Assembly (NCBI GenBank): GCA_011773795.1
Contig: WVWW01000019.1
Span: 940 to 13,995 of the forward strand
Source: Acidobacteriota bacterium
GTDB lineage: Bacteria > Acidobacteriota > Polarisedimenticolia > Polarisedimenticolales > Polarisedimenticolaceae
Length of the DNA: 13,056 bases
Direction: 5' to 3'
The translations under genes and the position numbers were made by a program. The notes under the pieces were generated by a model. It was not told where the DNA came from. It saw only the letters and a list, made by a program, of their open reading frames with translations, and searched no databases. How positions within the stretch are numbered: position 1 is the first letter of the stretch; each line of letters begins with the position of its first letter. This document shows positions 1-8,063 of this stretch, in pieces.

Positions 1-1335
1 GACGAGCTCGACATCGCCGACATTGCTCACGGCTACGACCGCGGTACCGGACGATCGCGTGGGGGATGGCGCCGTACGCGGCAGTTCAACGTCTACCTCA
101 AGGACGAGGACGAGAGCCGTCTGACGACGATGGAGGCACGCGAGAAGATCCGTGCCCTTATGCCCGTCAAGGCGGGGGTCAATCTACGGATGGCCGCGGG
201 GCGCGGGCACTACGGCAGCACCGGGATCGAGATCGAGCTGTCCGGCGAGGAGGCCTCGGTGCTCGAGTTGATGAGCCAGCAGATCGCCGACCGTCTGGGG
301 CGCTTGCCGATGATCCGAGAGGTCGACACGTCTCTCGAATCGGGCGATCAGGAAGTGCGTGTCGCCGTTCAACGCGAGCGTACACTGGCCGCCGGCCTGT
401 CCAGCCAGGCAGTCGCGTCGACCGTCTCCAGCGCGTTGTCGAGCCGGGCGGTGAGCCACTTCAAGACCGACGACCGCGAGGTCGACCTGATCATGCAGTA
501 CCGCGAGGAGGATCGCGAGACGCTCGATCAGCTCAAGAACGTGCCGGTGTTCGGTGCCGAGGCAGCGCTACCGCTCGGAGCGCTGGCCGATTTCTCCTTC
601 GTCGAGGGCCCGCGCAGCATCGAGCGCGAAGATCATCAGATGCGCGTTCAGATCACGGCCGAGGCGACCGATCGAAGGGCCTCCTACGGCGCGATGGGCG
701 CGGTCGAGGCGGTCATGTCGGAGATGCCGATGCCCCCCGGCTATTCCTGGAGCTTTGGTCGCTGGAACCGCTACATGCGCCAGGATCAGGACAGTGGCTT
801 TTACTCGTTGCTGTTCGCGCTCCCGCTGGTCTACATGGTGCTGGCGGCGCTGTTCGAGAGCTTCACCCAGCCGTTCACGATCATGTTCTCGGTGCCGTTC
901 GCATTGATCGGCGTTGCGCTCGTGATGCACCTGACCGGACAACCATGGGAGACGATGACCATCATCGGTCTCATTGTGCTCCTGGGTATCGTGGTCAACA
1001 ACGCGATCGTCCTGATCAACCACATCAACTTCCTGCGTAAGGAAGGGCTGGGCCGCGACGACGCGATCCGGTTGGGGGGTCAGCACCGTCTGCGGCCGAT
1101 CCTGATCACGGCGATCACGACCATCCTCGGGATGGTGCCGATGGTCGCGCCGTTCCTGTTCCCGCAGTGGTTCGGCCCGGTCGAGGGCCGCGCCGCGACC
1201 TGGGCGCCGATCGGGCTGGTGATCATCGGCGGCCTGACGACCTCGACCTTCCTGACCCTGATGATCATCCCCACGATCTACTCGCTGATCGACGACGCTT
1301 CGAGTTTCATGCGTCGCGTACTGAGGAGCGCATGA
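1..1335 (+). CDS. RND-family efflux permease, C-terminal part (5' end outside window)
   Basis: The reading frame is open from base 1 and ends at TGA 1333-1335, giving 444 residues of what is normally a protein of about 1,000. The ATG at 130 is internal, because homologous-looking porter-domain sequence (FNVYLKD and onward) continues upstream of it. Visible are the second periplasmic porter half and the last membrane bundle, including the segment after FALPLVYMVLAALFES and the TM10-like helix GIVVNNAIVLIN (V331-N334). RND pumps use proton-motive force to move substrates from periplasm or inner membrane outward, as trimers with an adaptor and an outer-membrane channel. AcrB-type pumps have a Lys in TM10; here there is an Asn pair, as in a divergent HAE1-like group. 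The substrate cannot be told. The gene overlaps the adaptor gene by 4 bases (ATGA), so they are co-translated. Family assignment is sure; subfamily is not. Confidence 0.93.
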   Translation, partial: DELDIADIAHGYDRGTGRSRGGWRRTRQFNVYLKDEDESRLTTMEAREKIRALMPVKAGVNLRMAAGRGHYGSTGIEIELSGEEASVLELMSQQIADRLGRLPMIREVDTSLESGDQEVRVAVQRERTLAAGLSSQAVASTVSSALSSRAVSHFKTDDREVDLIMQYREEDRETLDQLKNVPVFGAEAALPLGALADFSFVEGPRSIEREDHQMRVQITAEATDRRASYGAMGAVEAVMSEMPMPPGYSWSFGRWNRYMRQDQDSGFYSLLFALPLVYMVLAALFESFTQPFTIMFSVPFALIGVALVMHLTGQPWETMTIIGLIVLLGIVVNNAIVLINHINFLRKEGLGRDDAIRLGGQHRLRPILITAITTILGMVPMVAPFLFPQWFGPVEGRAATWAPIGLVIIGGLTTSTFLTLMIIPTIYSLIDDASSFMRRVLRSA

Positions 1336-2699
1336 ACACCGTGAAACAGTGGGCGATCCCGGCCCTCGCGCTGGCGCTCGGACTGCTCGGATGCTCGGGC
1401 GACGAGGCCGAGGGAGCCAGGGGCCCCGGGGGCCGCGGCGGCCGACCCGGGGGTGGGCCTCCGTCGTTCGCCGGCGGCGGTGCCCCGGTCGCCGCCGTTC
1501 CCGTCGAGGTGATCACCGCGACGCGGCAGTCGATCTCATCGTTCATCGAGACCAACGGGACGCTGGAGGCCGAAAACGAAGTCGACGTCGTCGCCCGGGT
1601 CTCCGCGCCGATCGTGTCCATCGATGTCGAGGAAGGTGATCTCGTTCAGGCCGGCCAGTTGCTGGCGCGGCTCGACGACGTGGAAACCCGGGTCCAGATG
1701 GAGCTCGCCAAGGTCAGCGTCGAAGAGACACGCCAGTCTTACGAGCGGGCGCAGCAGTTGCACGACGAGGACCTGATCAGCCCCGAGGAGTACGAGCGAG
1801 CCACGTCGGCCTACGACTCGGCCCGCGCTCAGCTGAAGGCGGCCGAGATCCAGCTCCAGTTCACCGAGGTGCGCGCGCCGTTCGCCGGCCGCATCGTGCG
1901 GCGTTACATCGACCGCGCCGAGCAAGTGTCGGTCAACACGCCGCTCTACCGGCTGTCCGACTTCGAGCCGCTGCTCTGCCCGATCCAGATCCCCGAGCGC
2001 GATCTGCCGCGTGTGCAGTTGAACCAGCCGGCGTGGCTGTCGGTCGAGGCCTGGCCCGGCGAGCGGTTCGGCGGCAAGGTCCTACGCATCAGCCCGGTGG
2101 TCGACGCCGCGACCGGCACGGTCAAGGTCACCCTCGAGCTGCGTCACGGAGGGCGGTTGCGGCCGGGGATGTTCGCGCGGGTGTTCGTCGAGACGGAGAC
2201 TCGCGAGAACGCGCTGGTCCTTCCCAAGGCTGCGCTGTCGCTGGAGAGCATCGGGGACACGGTTTACGTCGCGGCGGACGGGGCGGCGTCGCGACGTGAG
2301 GTCGAGCTCGGATTCCGTCAGGGTGACCTCGTCGAGATCCTCAGCGGTGTCGATGAGGGCGAGCAGGTCGTCGTCGTCGGGCAGGACGGGTTGTCCGAGG
2401 GAACCCCGTTACAGATCCTTCCCGGTGCCGAGCAGCAAACCGCGCGCGGCGACGCACCGGGCGGCGGGCCCCCGACCAAGTCGCCGCAAGTGGCCGGGGA
2501 AGCCACGCCGCCCACGCGGCCGGACGGTCGTCCCGAGGGCTCCGGCAAGGGCGGACGGGGCGGACGTCTCGACTTCGCCAACCTGACCGACGAACAGCTG
2601 GAGCAAATCAAGGCGCGGATGCGTTCGATGGGCATGAGCGACGAGCAGATCGAAGAGCGCATCAAGCGTCGCCGGGAAGCGGCTGCCAACGGGGAGTAA
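1332..2699 (+). CDS. RND efflux periplasmic adaptor (membrane fusion protein), lipoprotein
   Basis: This 455-residue AcrA/HlyD-type adaptor would link inner-membrane RND permeases to an outer-membrane channel. The ATG at 1332 is chosen because it follows GAGGAG (1323-1328), overlaps the upstream stop (ATGA), and begins a lipoprotein signal peptide ending in lipobox LLGC, with Cys21 as lipidation site. An upstream in-frame ATG at 1167 would bury this signal inside the permease gene. A Gly/Pro/Arg-rich linker (about 27-53) leads to the first half of the lipoyl domain (about 78-116, VSAPIVSIDVEEGDLVQAGQ), a helical hairpin (about 117-175), the second lipoyl half (VRAPFAGRIVRR, 180-191), and beta-barrel and membrane-proximal domains to about 365. 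Residues about 367-455 are an unusual tail: a low-complexity Gly/Pro stretch, then a charged helical segment with LTDEQLEQIKARM and MSDEQIEERIKRR. It lies between two permease genes, so it may serve either or both. Confidence 0.94.
   Translation: MNTVKQWAIPALALALGLLGCSGDEAEGARGPGGRGGRPGGGPPSFAGGGAPVAAVPVEVITATRQSISSFIETNGTLEAENEVDVVARVSAPIVSIDVEEGDLVQAGQLLARLDDVETRVQMELAKVSVEETRQSYERAQQLHDEDLISPEEYERATSAYDSARAQLKAAEIQLQFTEVRAPFAGRIVRRYIDRAEQVSVNTPLYRLSDFEPLLCPIQIPERDLPRVQLNQPAWLSVEAWPGERFGGKVLRISPVVDAATGTVKVTLELRHGGRLRPGMFARVFVETETRENALVLPKAALSLESIGDTVYVAADGAASRREVELGFRQGDLVEILSGVDEGEQVVVVGQDGLSEGTPLQILPGAEQQTARGDAPGGGPPTKSPQVAGEATPPTRPDGRPEGSGKGGRGGRLDFANLTDEQLEQIKARMRSMGMSDEQIEERIKRRREAAANGE
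2691..2696 (+). promoter_or_regulatory. Shine-Dalgarno GGGGAG for the TTG-started permease
   Basis: GGGGAG lies inside the last codons of the adaptor gene, 9 bases before the TTG at 2706. This decides the start: TTG gives a normal RND N-terminus (IEFATHRPV followed by a hydrophobic helix), while the next candidate, GTG at 2712, would be 15 bases away. Confidence 0.7.
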
Positions 2700-2705
2700 C
2701 GACCG

Positions 2706-5700
2706 TTGAAAGTGATCGAGTTCGCGACGCACCGCCCGGTCAGTGTGTTCATCTTCGCCGTCGCCGCCATCGTCTTCGGCGTGGTGGCGTTCCAGAACCT
2801 GGCGACGGACCTGCTCCCCGACATCACCTACCCGTCGCTGACCGTGCGCACGACCTACGAAGGTGCGGCACCCGCGGAGATCGAGAGCCTGATCGCCAGA
2901 CCGGTCGAGAACGCGGTCGGCGTGGTGAACAACGTCGTGCGCGTGATTTCCAGCTCCCGCGCCGACGTCAGCGAGGTCACGCTGGAGTTCGCCTGGGGCA
3001 CCAACATGGACCTCGCCGCGCTGGACGTGCGCGAGCGACTGGACCTGCTACGACTTCCCGCGGATGCCGAACGACCGCTGTTGTTGCGCTACGACCCTTC
3101 GCTGGATCCGATCATCCGCCTCGGCATGTACGGCGAGCGTGACCTCGTCCGGCTGCGGCTACTCGCCGAGGAACAGGTCAAGCGCACCCTCGAGCGCGTG
3201 GAGGGCGTTGCCGCGGTGGTGGTTGCGGGCGGCCTGGAAGAGGAGATCCAGGTCGAGTTGGACGAACGCCAACTGGCCAACCTCGGTCTGGATGCCGACC
3301 GCGTGCTCAACCGGCTGGCCCAGGAGAACATCAACGTCACGGGCGGCCGGCTCAAGGAGGGTCAGACCGAGTTTCTCGTGCGCACGATCAACGAATTCGT
3401 GCGCCCCGAGGACATGTTGCCGATCGTGATCGATTCGAGCCGCGGAGCGATCGTCCGGCTGGCGGACGTCGCCACCGTCCGTCGCGGTCACAAGGACCGC
3501 GAGTTGATCACGCGGATCGACGGCCAGGAATCCGTCGAGGTGGCTGTTTATAAGGAAGGCGGAACCAACACCGCTCAGGTTTCCGACCAGGTGCGCGTCG
3601 CGCTCGCGCCGCTCGAGGAAACGCTGCGCGAGTTCGACCCGAACCTGCGTCTCGCGATGATCACCGACCAGGCGCGCTACATCCGCCAGTCGGTCTCGGA
3701 GGTGCTGCGCACCGCGCTCTACGGCGGCGTGCTGGCGATCCTGGTCCTGTTCCTGTTCCTGCGCAGCTGGAAGACGACCTCGATCATCGGCATCGCGATC
3801 CCGATCTCGGTCGTCGCCACGTTCTTCCTGATGTACGTCTTCGGCATCTCGCTGAACATCATGTCGCTGGGCGGCCTGACGCTCGGGATCGGACTGCTGG
3901 TCGACAACTCGATCGTCGTGCTGGAGGCGATCCAGCGCAAACGCGACCAAGGTCTCGATGACCTGAGTGCCGCGCGCGAGGGCGCGGGCGGGGTGTCACG
4001 GGCCGTGATCGCCAGCACGCTGACCACGATCTGCGTGTTCGTGCCGATCGTGTTCGTCGAGGGTGTCGCGGGACAGCTGTTCGGCGATCAGGCGCTGACC
4101 GTCACGTTCTCGCTGGTCGTCTCGCTGATCGTGGCGCTCACGGTGATCCCGATGCTGGCCTCGCGCAGCTTCGGTTCGGCACGGAATCCGCAGCCGACGG
4201 AACCGAGCCGTTCCGCGATTGCCCGCATCCCCTACAGCTTCTCCGTCCTGCTCGTGAAGATCGTCAAGACCGCCGGCACGGGGGTCGCCCGGCTCATCGG
4301 AGCGGTCACCGCGCCTCCGCTGGCCGCGTTTCAGAAACTGTTCGTCGTGATCGAGCAGGTGTACGACCGGCTGCTCGCCTCCGTCCTGCGCTGGCGCTGG
4401 CTCACCGTCGTCGCCGCTTTCGGGCTGCTGGCCACCAGCCTGATGCTGTTCCCGAGGTTGGGCCGAGAGCTCGTCCCCGAACTCGTTCAGGGAGAATTTT
4501 ACGTCGACCTGGAACTTCCACCGGGAACGCATCTCGACGTGACGCAGCGCCGGCTCGACGCGATCGAGAAGCACACGGCAGCGATGGACGGCGTCGTGAT
4601 GGTTTACGGGATCGCCGGCACGTCGAACGAGCAGGGCGGCGTCGCCGGCGAGCTGCGCGAGAACGTGGCGCAGCTCACCGTCACACTCGCGGAGCCGGTC
4701 TCGCGCGAGCGCGAGGACCGGCGTATGGACGACATCCGCCAACGACTGGACGTCGAGGACGACCTCGATTATCGCTTCAGCCGTCCGACCTATTTCAGTT
4801 TCCGGACTCCGATCGAAGTCGAGATCCGAGGCTACAACCTCAAGCTCCTCGAGCGCTTGAGCTCGGCGCTGACGACGCGCATGGCTGCAATCGAAGGGCT
4901 GACCGACATCGAGGCTTCGACGGAAGGCGGCAACCCCGAGCTCCAGATCCGCTTCGATCGGGAGCGTCTGGCGCAGCTCGGGCTGGCGCTCTCCGACATC
5001 GCCGCTACCGTGCGTTCGAAGGTGCAGGGAACGGTGGCCACCGATATCCACCGCGAAGACCGGCAGATCGATATCCGCCTACGGGCGGACGAACCGTTCC
5101 GTGACAGCGTCCAGGACTTGCTGCAGCTCACGGTTCACCAACAGGGCAAGACGGCGATTCCGTTGTCCGCGGTCGCCGACGTCGAGGAGGTCGAAGGTCC
5201 GGCCGAGATTCGGCGCGCCGAGGGAGAGCGTGTCGCCCTGGTGACCGCCAACCTGGCCGGGCGCGATCTGGGGGCCGTATCGGAGGAGATCACCACAGCG
5301 CTCGAGTCGATCCAGATGCCGCCGGGTTACGACTGGCGCATCGGCGGGCAGCGCCAGGAGATGGAGACCTCGTTCGACAGCATGCGCCTGGCGATCCTGC
5401 TCGCGGTGTTCATGGTCTACCTGGTCATGGCCAGCCAGTTCGAATCCCTGCTGCACCCGTTCGTCATCCTCTTCAGTGTCCCGCTGGCGTTGATCGGCTT
5501 GCTGGGGACGTTGTGGGTCTTCTCGGTCACGGTGAGCATCGTCGTGCTGATCGGCGCGATCCTGCTGGCGGGCATCGTCGTCAACAACGCGATCATCCTG
5601 ATCGACTACACCAACCAGTTACGGCGGCGCGGCGCCAGGAAGATCGATGCCCTGAAGCAGGCCGGGCGGGTGCGGCTGCGACCGATCCTGATGACCACGG

Positions 5701-5864
5701 CGACGACGGTGCTGGGCCTGCTGCCGATGGCCATCGGAGCCGGCGCGGGAAACGAGCTGCGCCGCCCGATGGCGTTGACCGTGATCGGCGGCCTGATCGC
5801 GTCGACCGCCTTGACCTTGCTGCTGATCCCCGCGGTCTACTCGATCGTCGACCGCAGGGATTGA
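2706..5864 (+). CDS. RND-family efflux permease (HAE1/AcrB-like), complete, TTG start
   Basis: At 1052 residues this is full length for an RND pump. It has the standard plan: TM1 (about 11-30), first periplasmic porter region (about 31-335), TM2-6 (about 336-485), a long cytoplasmic linker with amphipathic stretches (about 487-555), TM7 (about 562-582), second porter region, and TM8-12 to the end. The TM4 helix reads GIGLLVDNSIVVLEAI: the first of the two AcrB aspartates is kept (D400) but the second is Asn (N401). TM10 reads GIVVNNAIILID, with Asn960-Asn961 where AcrB has its Lys. Such changes occur in a large divergent set of HAE1-like permeases, so a proton path using fewer charged residues is likely (inference). 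The gene starts 6 bases after the adaptor stop and is in the same operon. The substrate is unknown and no TolC-like gene is in the window. Confidence 0.95.
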   Translation: MKVIEFATHRPVSVFIFAVAAIVFGVVAFQNLATDLLPDITYPSLTVRTTYEGAAPAEIESLIARPVENAVGVVNNVVRVISSSRADVSEVTLEFAWGTNMDLAALDVRERLDLLRLPADAERPLLLRYDPSLDPIIRLGMYGERDLVRLRLLAEEQVKRTLERVEGVAAVVVAGGLEEEIQVELDERQLANLGLDADRVLNRLAQENINVTGGRLKEGQTEFLVRTINEFVRPEDMLPIVIDSSRGAIVRLADVATVRRGHKDRELITRIDGQESVEVAVYKEGGTNTAQVSDQVRVALAPLEETLREFDPNLRLAMITDQARYIRQSVSEVLRTALYGGVLAILVLFLFLRSWKTTSIIGIAIPISVVATFFLMYVFGISLNIMSLGGLTLGIGLLVDNSIVVLEAIQRKRDQGLDDLSAAREGAGGVSRAVIASTLTTICVFVPIVFVEGVAGQLFGDQALTVTFSLVVSLIVALTVIPMLASRSFGSARNPQPTEPSRSAIARIPYSFSVLLVKIVKTAGTGVARLIGAVTAPPLAAFQKLFVVIEQVYDRLLASVLRWRWLTVVAAFGLLATSLMLFPRLGRELVPELVQGEFYVDLELPPGTHLDVTQRRLDAIEKHTAAMDGVVMVYGIAGTSNEQGGVAGELRENVAQLTVTLAEPVSREREDRRMDDIRQRLDVEDDLDYRFSRPTYFSFRTPIEVEIRGYNLKLLERLSSALTTRMAAIEGLTDIEASTEGGNPELQIRFDRERLAQLGLALSDIAATVRSKVQGTVATDIHREDRQIDIRLRADEPFRDSVQDLLQLTVHQQGKTAIPLSAVADVEEVEGPAEIRRAEGERVALVTANLAGRDLGAVSEEITTALESIQMPPGYDWRIGGQRQEMETSFDSMRLAILLAVFMVYLVMASQFESLLHPFVILFSVPLALIGLLGTLWVFSVTVSIVVLIGAILLAGIVVNNAIILIDYTNQLRRRGARKIDALKQAGRVRLRPILMTTATTVLGLLPMAIGAGAGNELRRPMALTVIGGLIASTALTLLLIPAVYSIVDRRD

Positions 5865-5877
5865 TCCTCGGCTCGAC

Positions 5878-7578
5878 TCAGCGGACGCGGCCGCGCTCTT
5901 CGCGCCGTTCGAGCTCTTGGAGCTTTTTCGTCAGCGTCTCGATCTTGCGCTTCAGCGCGTCACGATCCTCGTCGTCGTCGGATTGCTCGAGAACCATGTG
6001 CAGTTCGTCGAGCTGGGCGCGCACCTGGAGGCTGACGGCCTGACGCCGCAGGTGGAGCTTCTCCATCATGATGGCCAGTTCGTCGGCTTCCTCTTCGCGG
6101 CCGGCCTCGCGGAGTTCCTCGTAGCGTGACGCCAGCTCGTCCAGCTCCGCGTGGACCTGGTCCTGGTGCTGCTTCCTCAAGGCCCGTTCGTACATCTCCT
6201 GGGCTTCATGGTGCGCCACGGATTCTTCGGCGAGCGCACGCTTGTGCTCCGCCAGCGCACGCTCGTATTCGATCAACGTCTCGCGCATTTCGAGCTCGGC
6301 ATCGCGCATGCGGCGGTCGCGATCCATGAGCTCCGCCTGCAGCGCGAGCTCTCGGGCGCGTTCCATCTCGACCTGCGCGAGCTTGGCCTCGACCTCGGCC
6401 GCCTCCGCGACCTTGCCCCGGCGCCGCAGCTCTTCGACTTGGCGCCGCGCCTCGACGGCTTCGGCACGGCTATGGGTCTCTCCGAGCCGCATCCGCAGCT
6501 GGTCCTGCTCGACCTTGATCTGCTGCAGCCGTTGCTCCAGCTCCAGGGCTTCTCTCTGCAGCGCGAGCAATTCGGCGCGAGCCTCCTCGGCGTCGCGATC
6601 GTCGCGCTCGGCAAAGCCCGGCACAACGGGCAGGACCAGGATCGCCAGCAACAGCGCCGGCACCAACGGATGACGGAAACGCCGGTTCGACGAGGGGTTC
6701 AGGATCATGATCAGCCTCTCCTTGATGTGGCGGGTCCCGACGGCGCCGGTGACGAACTGCGGCGTACGCCCGCTCCCCGCGAGGAATTCAACGGTCTTGA
6801 CGATGCCGTCGGCATAGGCGCGGTGCGCGTGCGGGAACGCCTCCAACACGCGGCGATCGCAAGCCTGCTCCTCGGCATGGCGCAGCCGCTTGCGAACCCA
6901 CCAGACGAGCGGGTTCCACCACAGCGCTCCGGTGACGACGAGCTCGACCCAGCGGACCCAGGGGTCGCGTCGCTTGACGTGGGCGAGTTCGTGGGTGATC
7001 AACGTGTCGATCTCGTCGTCGTCGAGTTTGTCCAGGAGTCCGGCAGGCAGGACCAGCGTCGAGCCACGGACACCGCCCCAGACCATCGGAGGAACCGTCG
7101 CCTCGATCACGAGGGTTCTCGGTGAGGAGCCGAGCCCGAGGGGGCCGGCCAGTCGGCCGATCCGGCAGCTCAGCTCACGGCCCGCGGGCGTCGCCGATCG
7201 CATCGCGCGCGCGAAGCGGACGCACCGGCCGAGCACCAGCATCAGGAGCAGCGCGCTGCCGCCGATCCAGATCGTCGCCGACGTTTGTGTCCAACCCCAC
7301 GTGTGGGCGTGCTCGACTACCGGAACGGCGGCGAGCATCTCATCGGGCGGAAGGGTGTCGACGACGGCTACGGCGAGCGGCTGCGGGGCCGCACCGATCA
7401 CGTCGGGCAGCGCGGCCCACTGGACCACACCGGGGGTCACGAGTTTGACCAGGACCACCAGCCACAGCAGGTGCAGGAGCTCGGGACGATTCCAGACACG
7501 GCCGGCCAGGACAACGAGAAACGCGAGGACGACGGCGACCAGGCTGTTCCACGCGACGAACTCGAGGAGCGCGTTCAT
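5878..7578 (-). CDS. M56-family (BlaR1/MecR1-like) membrane metallopeptidase with C-terminal coiled coil
   Basis: The 566-residue protein starts at the ATG ending at 7578, preceded by AAGGGGG 7 bases away and overlapping the repressor stop (ATGA). An extended frame to 7914 is only the repressor's opposite-frame shadow. Hydrophobic helices lie at about 11-25, 33-49, 103-118, 209-228 and 304-321. The zinc-peptidase motif is HELAH (196-200), with EEQACD (236-241) giving the downstream glutamate ligand, the M56 pattern. In BlaR1 this intramembrane-associated protease relays an outside signal and leads to cleavage of BlaI. BlaR1 carries a penicillin-binding sensor after its last helix; here that part (about 324-566) is a highly charged Glu/Arg/Ala-rich coiled coil with no SxxK or KTG-type motif. 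The last helix ends in VVPGFA before the charged segment, so a signal-peptidase-like cut there is possible. It is likely the signal-transducing protease for the adjacent repressor, sensing something other than beta-lactam binding. Confidence 0.88.
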   Translation of the reverse strand: MNALLEFVAWNSLVAVVLAFLVVLAGRVWNRPELLHLLWLVVLVKLVTPGVVQWAALPDVIGAAPQPLAVAVVDTLPPDEMLAAVPVVEHAHTWGWTQTSATIWIGGSALLLMLVLGRCVRFARAMRSATPAGRELSCRIGRLAGPLGLGSSPRTLVIEATVPPMVWGGVRGSTLVLPAGLLDKLDDDEIDTLITHELAHVKRRDPWVRWVELVVTGALWWNPLVWWVRKRLRHAEEQACDRRVLEAFPHAHRAYADGIVKTVEFLAGSGRTPQFVTGAVGTRHIKERLIMILNPSSNRRFRHPLVPALLLAILVLPVVPGFAERDDRDAEEARAELLALQREALELEQRLQQIKVEQDQLRMRLGETHSRAEAVEARRQVEELRRRGKVAEAAEVEAKLAQVEMERARELALQAELMDRDRRMRDAELEMRETLIEYERALAEHKRALAEESVAHHEAQEMYERALRKQHQDQVHAELDELASRYEELREAGREEEADELAIMMEKLHLRRQAVSLQVRAQLDELHMVLEQSDDDEDRDALKRKIETLTKKLQELERREERGRVR

Positions 7579-7970
7579 GCCGAGCCCCCTTGACGGTCCA
7601 GTCGCTTGACGAGCCGTTTCAACTCTTCGACCTGGGCGGCGTCCGGTTGTGTGGTGTTGACGAGGTGGGTCAACAGCGGGGCCAGCGAGCCGCCGCACAA
7701 CCGGGCGGCGGCGCCGCGCAACGTGTGGTCGATCAGGTCCGTGACCTCGACGACCGCACGATACTCGTTGGCCCGGCCGCGCCCGCGGCGCTTCACGCAA
7801 CGTTTGGCCTCCAGCCGCTCGAGCAACTTCTGCACCGTCGCGTAATGTGCGGTGGCCCCTCCGGGGTACAGACGGTCGGTCAATTCCCGGATCGTCGACG
7901 GCCCCAGGGCCCACAGTTCCTTCAACACCGCGAGCTCCGCGTCGGTCACATCGTGTTTCGGTCGGCTCAT
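7575..7970 (-). CDS. BlaI/MecI/CopY-family transcriptional repressor
   Basis: This 131-residue protein has the BlaI plan: an N-terminal winged helix (about 7-72) with TDAELAVLKELW, recognition-helix region HYATVQKLLERLEAK (42-56), a basic wing RRGRGRANEY (61-70), and a short C-terminal dimerisation part with CGGSLAPLLTHLV (92-104) and VEELKRLVKRLD. The family binds operator dyads as dimers and is inactivated when its partner M56 protease is triggered, by proteolysis in staphylococcal BlaI. The start has GGAG about 9 bases upstream. The stop overlaps the metallopeptidase start by 4 bases, so the two are made together. Its own promoter (8004-8032) carries two matching dyads, pointing to autorepression. 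No beta-lactamase or penicillin-binding protein lies in this window, so its wider targets are unknown. Confidence 0.92.
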   Translation of the reverse strand: MSRPKHDVTDAELAVLKELWALGPSTIRELTDRLYPGGATAHYATVQKLLERLEAKRCVKRRGRGRANEYRAVVEVTDLIDHTLRGAAARLCGGSLAPLLTHLVNTTQPDAAQVEELKRLVKRLDRQGGSA

Positions 7971-7984
7971 TTCCGCGACTCCAT

Positions 7985-8001
7985 TCAGACGAGGTGTCTG
8001 A
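7985..8001. promoter_or_regulatory. Putative BlaI operator 1 (AGAC-N5-GTCT dyad)
   Basis: TCAGACGAGGTGTCTGA is a 17-base inverted repeat with 6-base arms around a 5-base centre. It covers the expected transcription start and early leader of the repressor operon. Its centre (7993) is 23 bases, about two helical turns, from that of the second copy. Binding by the adjacent repressor is inferred from position and repetition; the known staphylococcal bla operators use TACA/TGTA arms instead. Confidence 0.65.
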
Positions 8002-8003
8002 GA

Positions 8004-8032
8004 ATACTAAGACAAGACGTCTGATCCGTCAA
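8004..8032 (-). promoter_or_regulatory. Sigma-70-type promoter for the repressor-metallopeptidase operon
   Basis: Read on the minus strand, TTGACG (8032-8027) is followed after exactly 17 bases by TAGTAT (8009-8004). These are five of six matches to TTGACA and good matches to TATAAT. Transcription would start near 7997, about 27 bases before the repressor ATG. Both AGAC-N5-GTCT dyads overlap the promoter or start site, indicating repression by occlusion. Confidence 0.75.
8010..8022. promoter_or_regulatory. Putative BlaI operator 2 (AGAC-N5-GTCT dyad) in promoter spacer
   Basis: AGACAAGACGTCT repeats the AGAC-N5-GTCT pattern of operator 1 and shares the flanking T and TGA positions. It sits within the 17-base spacer between the -35 and -10 elements of the repressor operon, where a bound dimer would block RNA polymerase. 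A perfect 8-base palindrome, AGACGTCT (8015-8022), overlaps it, so the true centre is slightly ambiguous. Confidence 0.62.
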
Positions 8033-8034
8033 CC

Positions 8035-8060
8035 GGATTCGGGAAATCCTCGTTTTCGAG
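8035..8060. promoter_or_regulatory. Two small inverted repeats upstream of the sulfatase-like gene
   Basis: GGATT-N5-AATCC (8035-8049) and CTCG-TTTT-CGAG (8049-8060) abut each other. They fill the region where the -35 and spacer of the plus-strand promoter should be. They differ in sequence from the AGAC dyads, so a second regulator is possible. The arms are only 4-5 bases, so chance is a real alternative. Confidence 0.3.
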
Positions 8061-8063
8061 CCG

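Noticed and set aside
1167..1331. An upstream ATG for the adaptor gene
   Set aside because: It lies inside the permease gene and would put the lipoprotein signal peptide 55 residues from the N-terminus; the ATG at 1332 has a ribosome site and gives a normal signal.
3159..5051. Long minus-strand frames opposite the second permease
   Set aside because: Their translations are His/Asp/Arg-rich with no domain pattern, and they lie fully within a clear RND gene.
5865..5877. A terminator between the convergent permease and metallopeptidase genes
   Set aside because: The 13-base gap holds no hairpin or T-run.
7579..7914. N-terminal extension of the M56 metallopeptidase
   Set aside because: This stretch is the repressor gene read in another frame; the Arg/Pro-rich translation resembles no domain and the ATG at 7578 has a good ribosome site.
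7985..8022. Rho-independent terminator in the divergent region
   Set aside because: The dyads have no following T-run and sit on a divergent promoter, so operators fit better.
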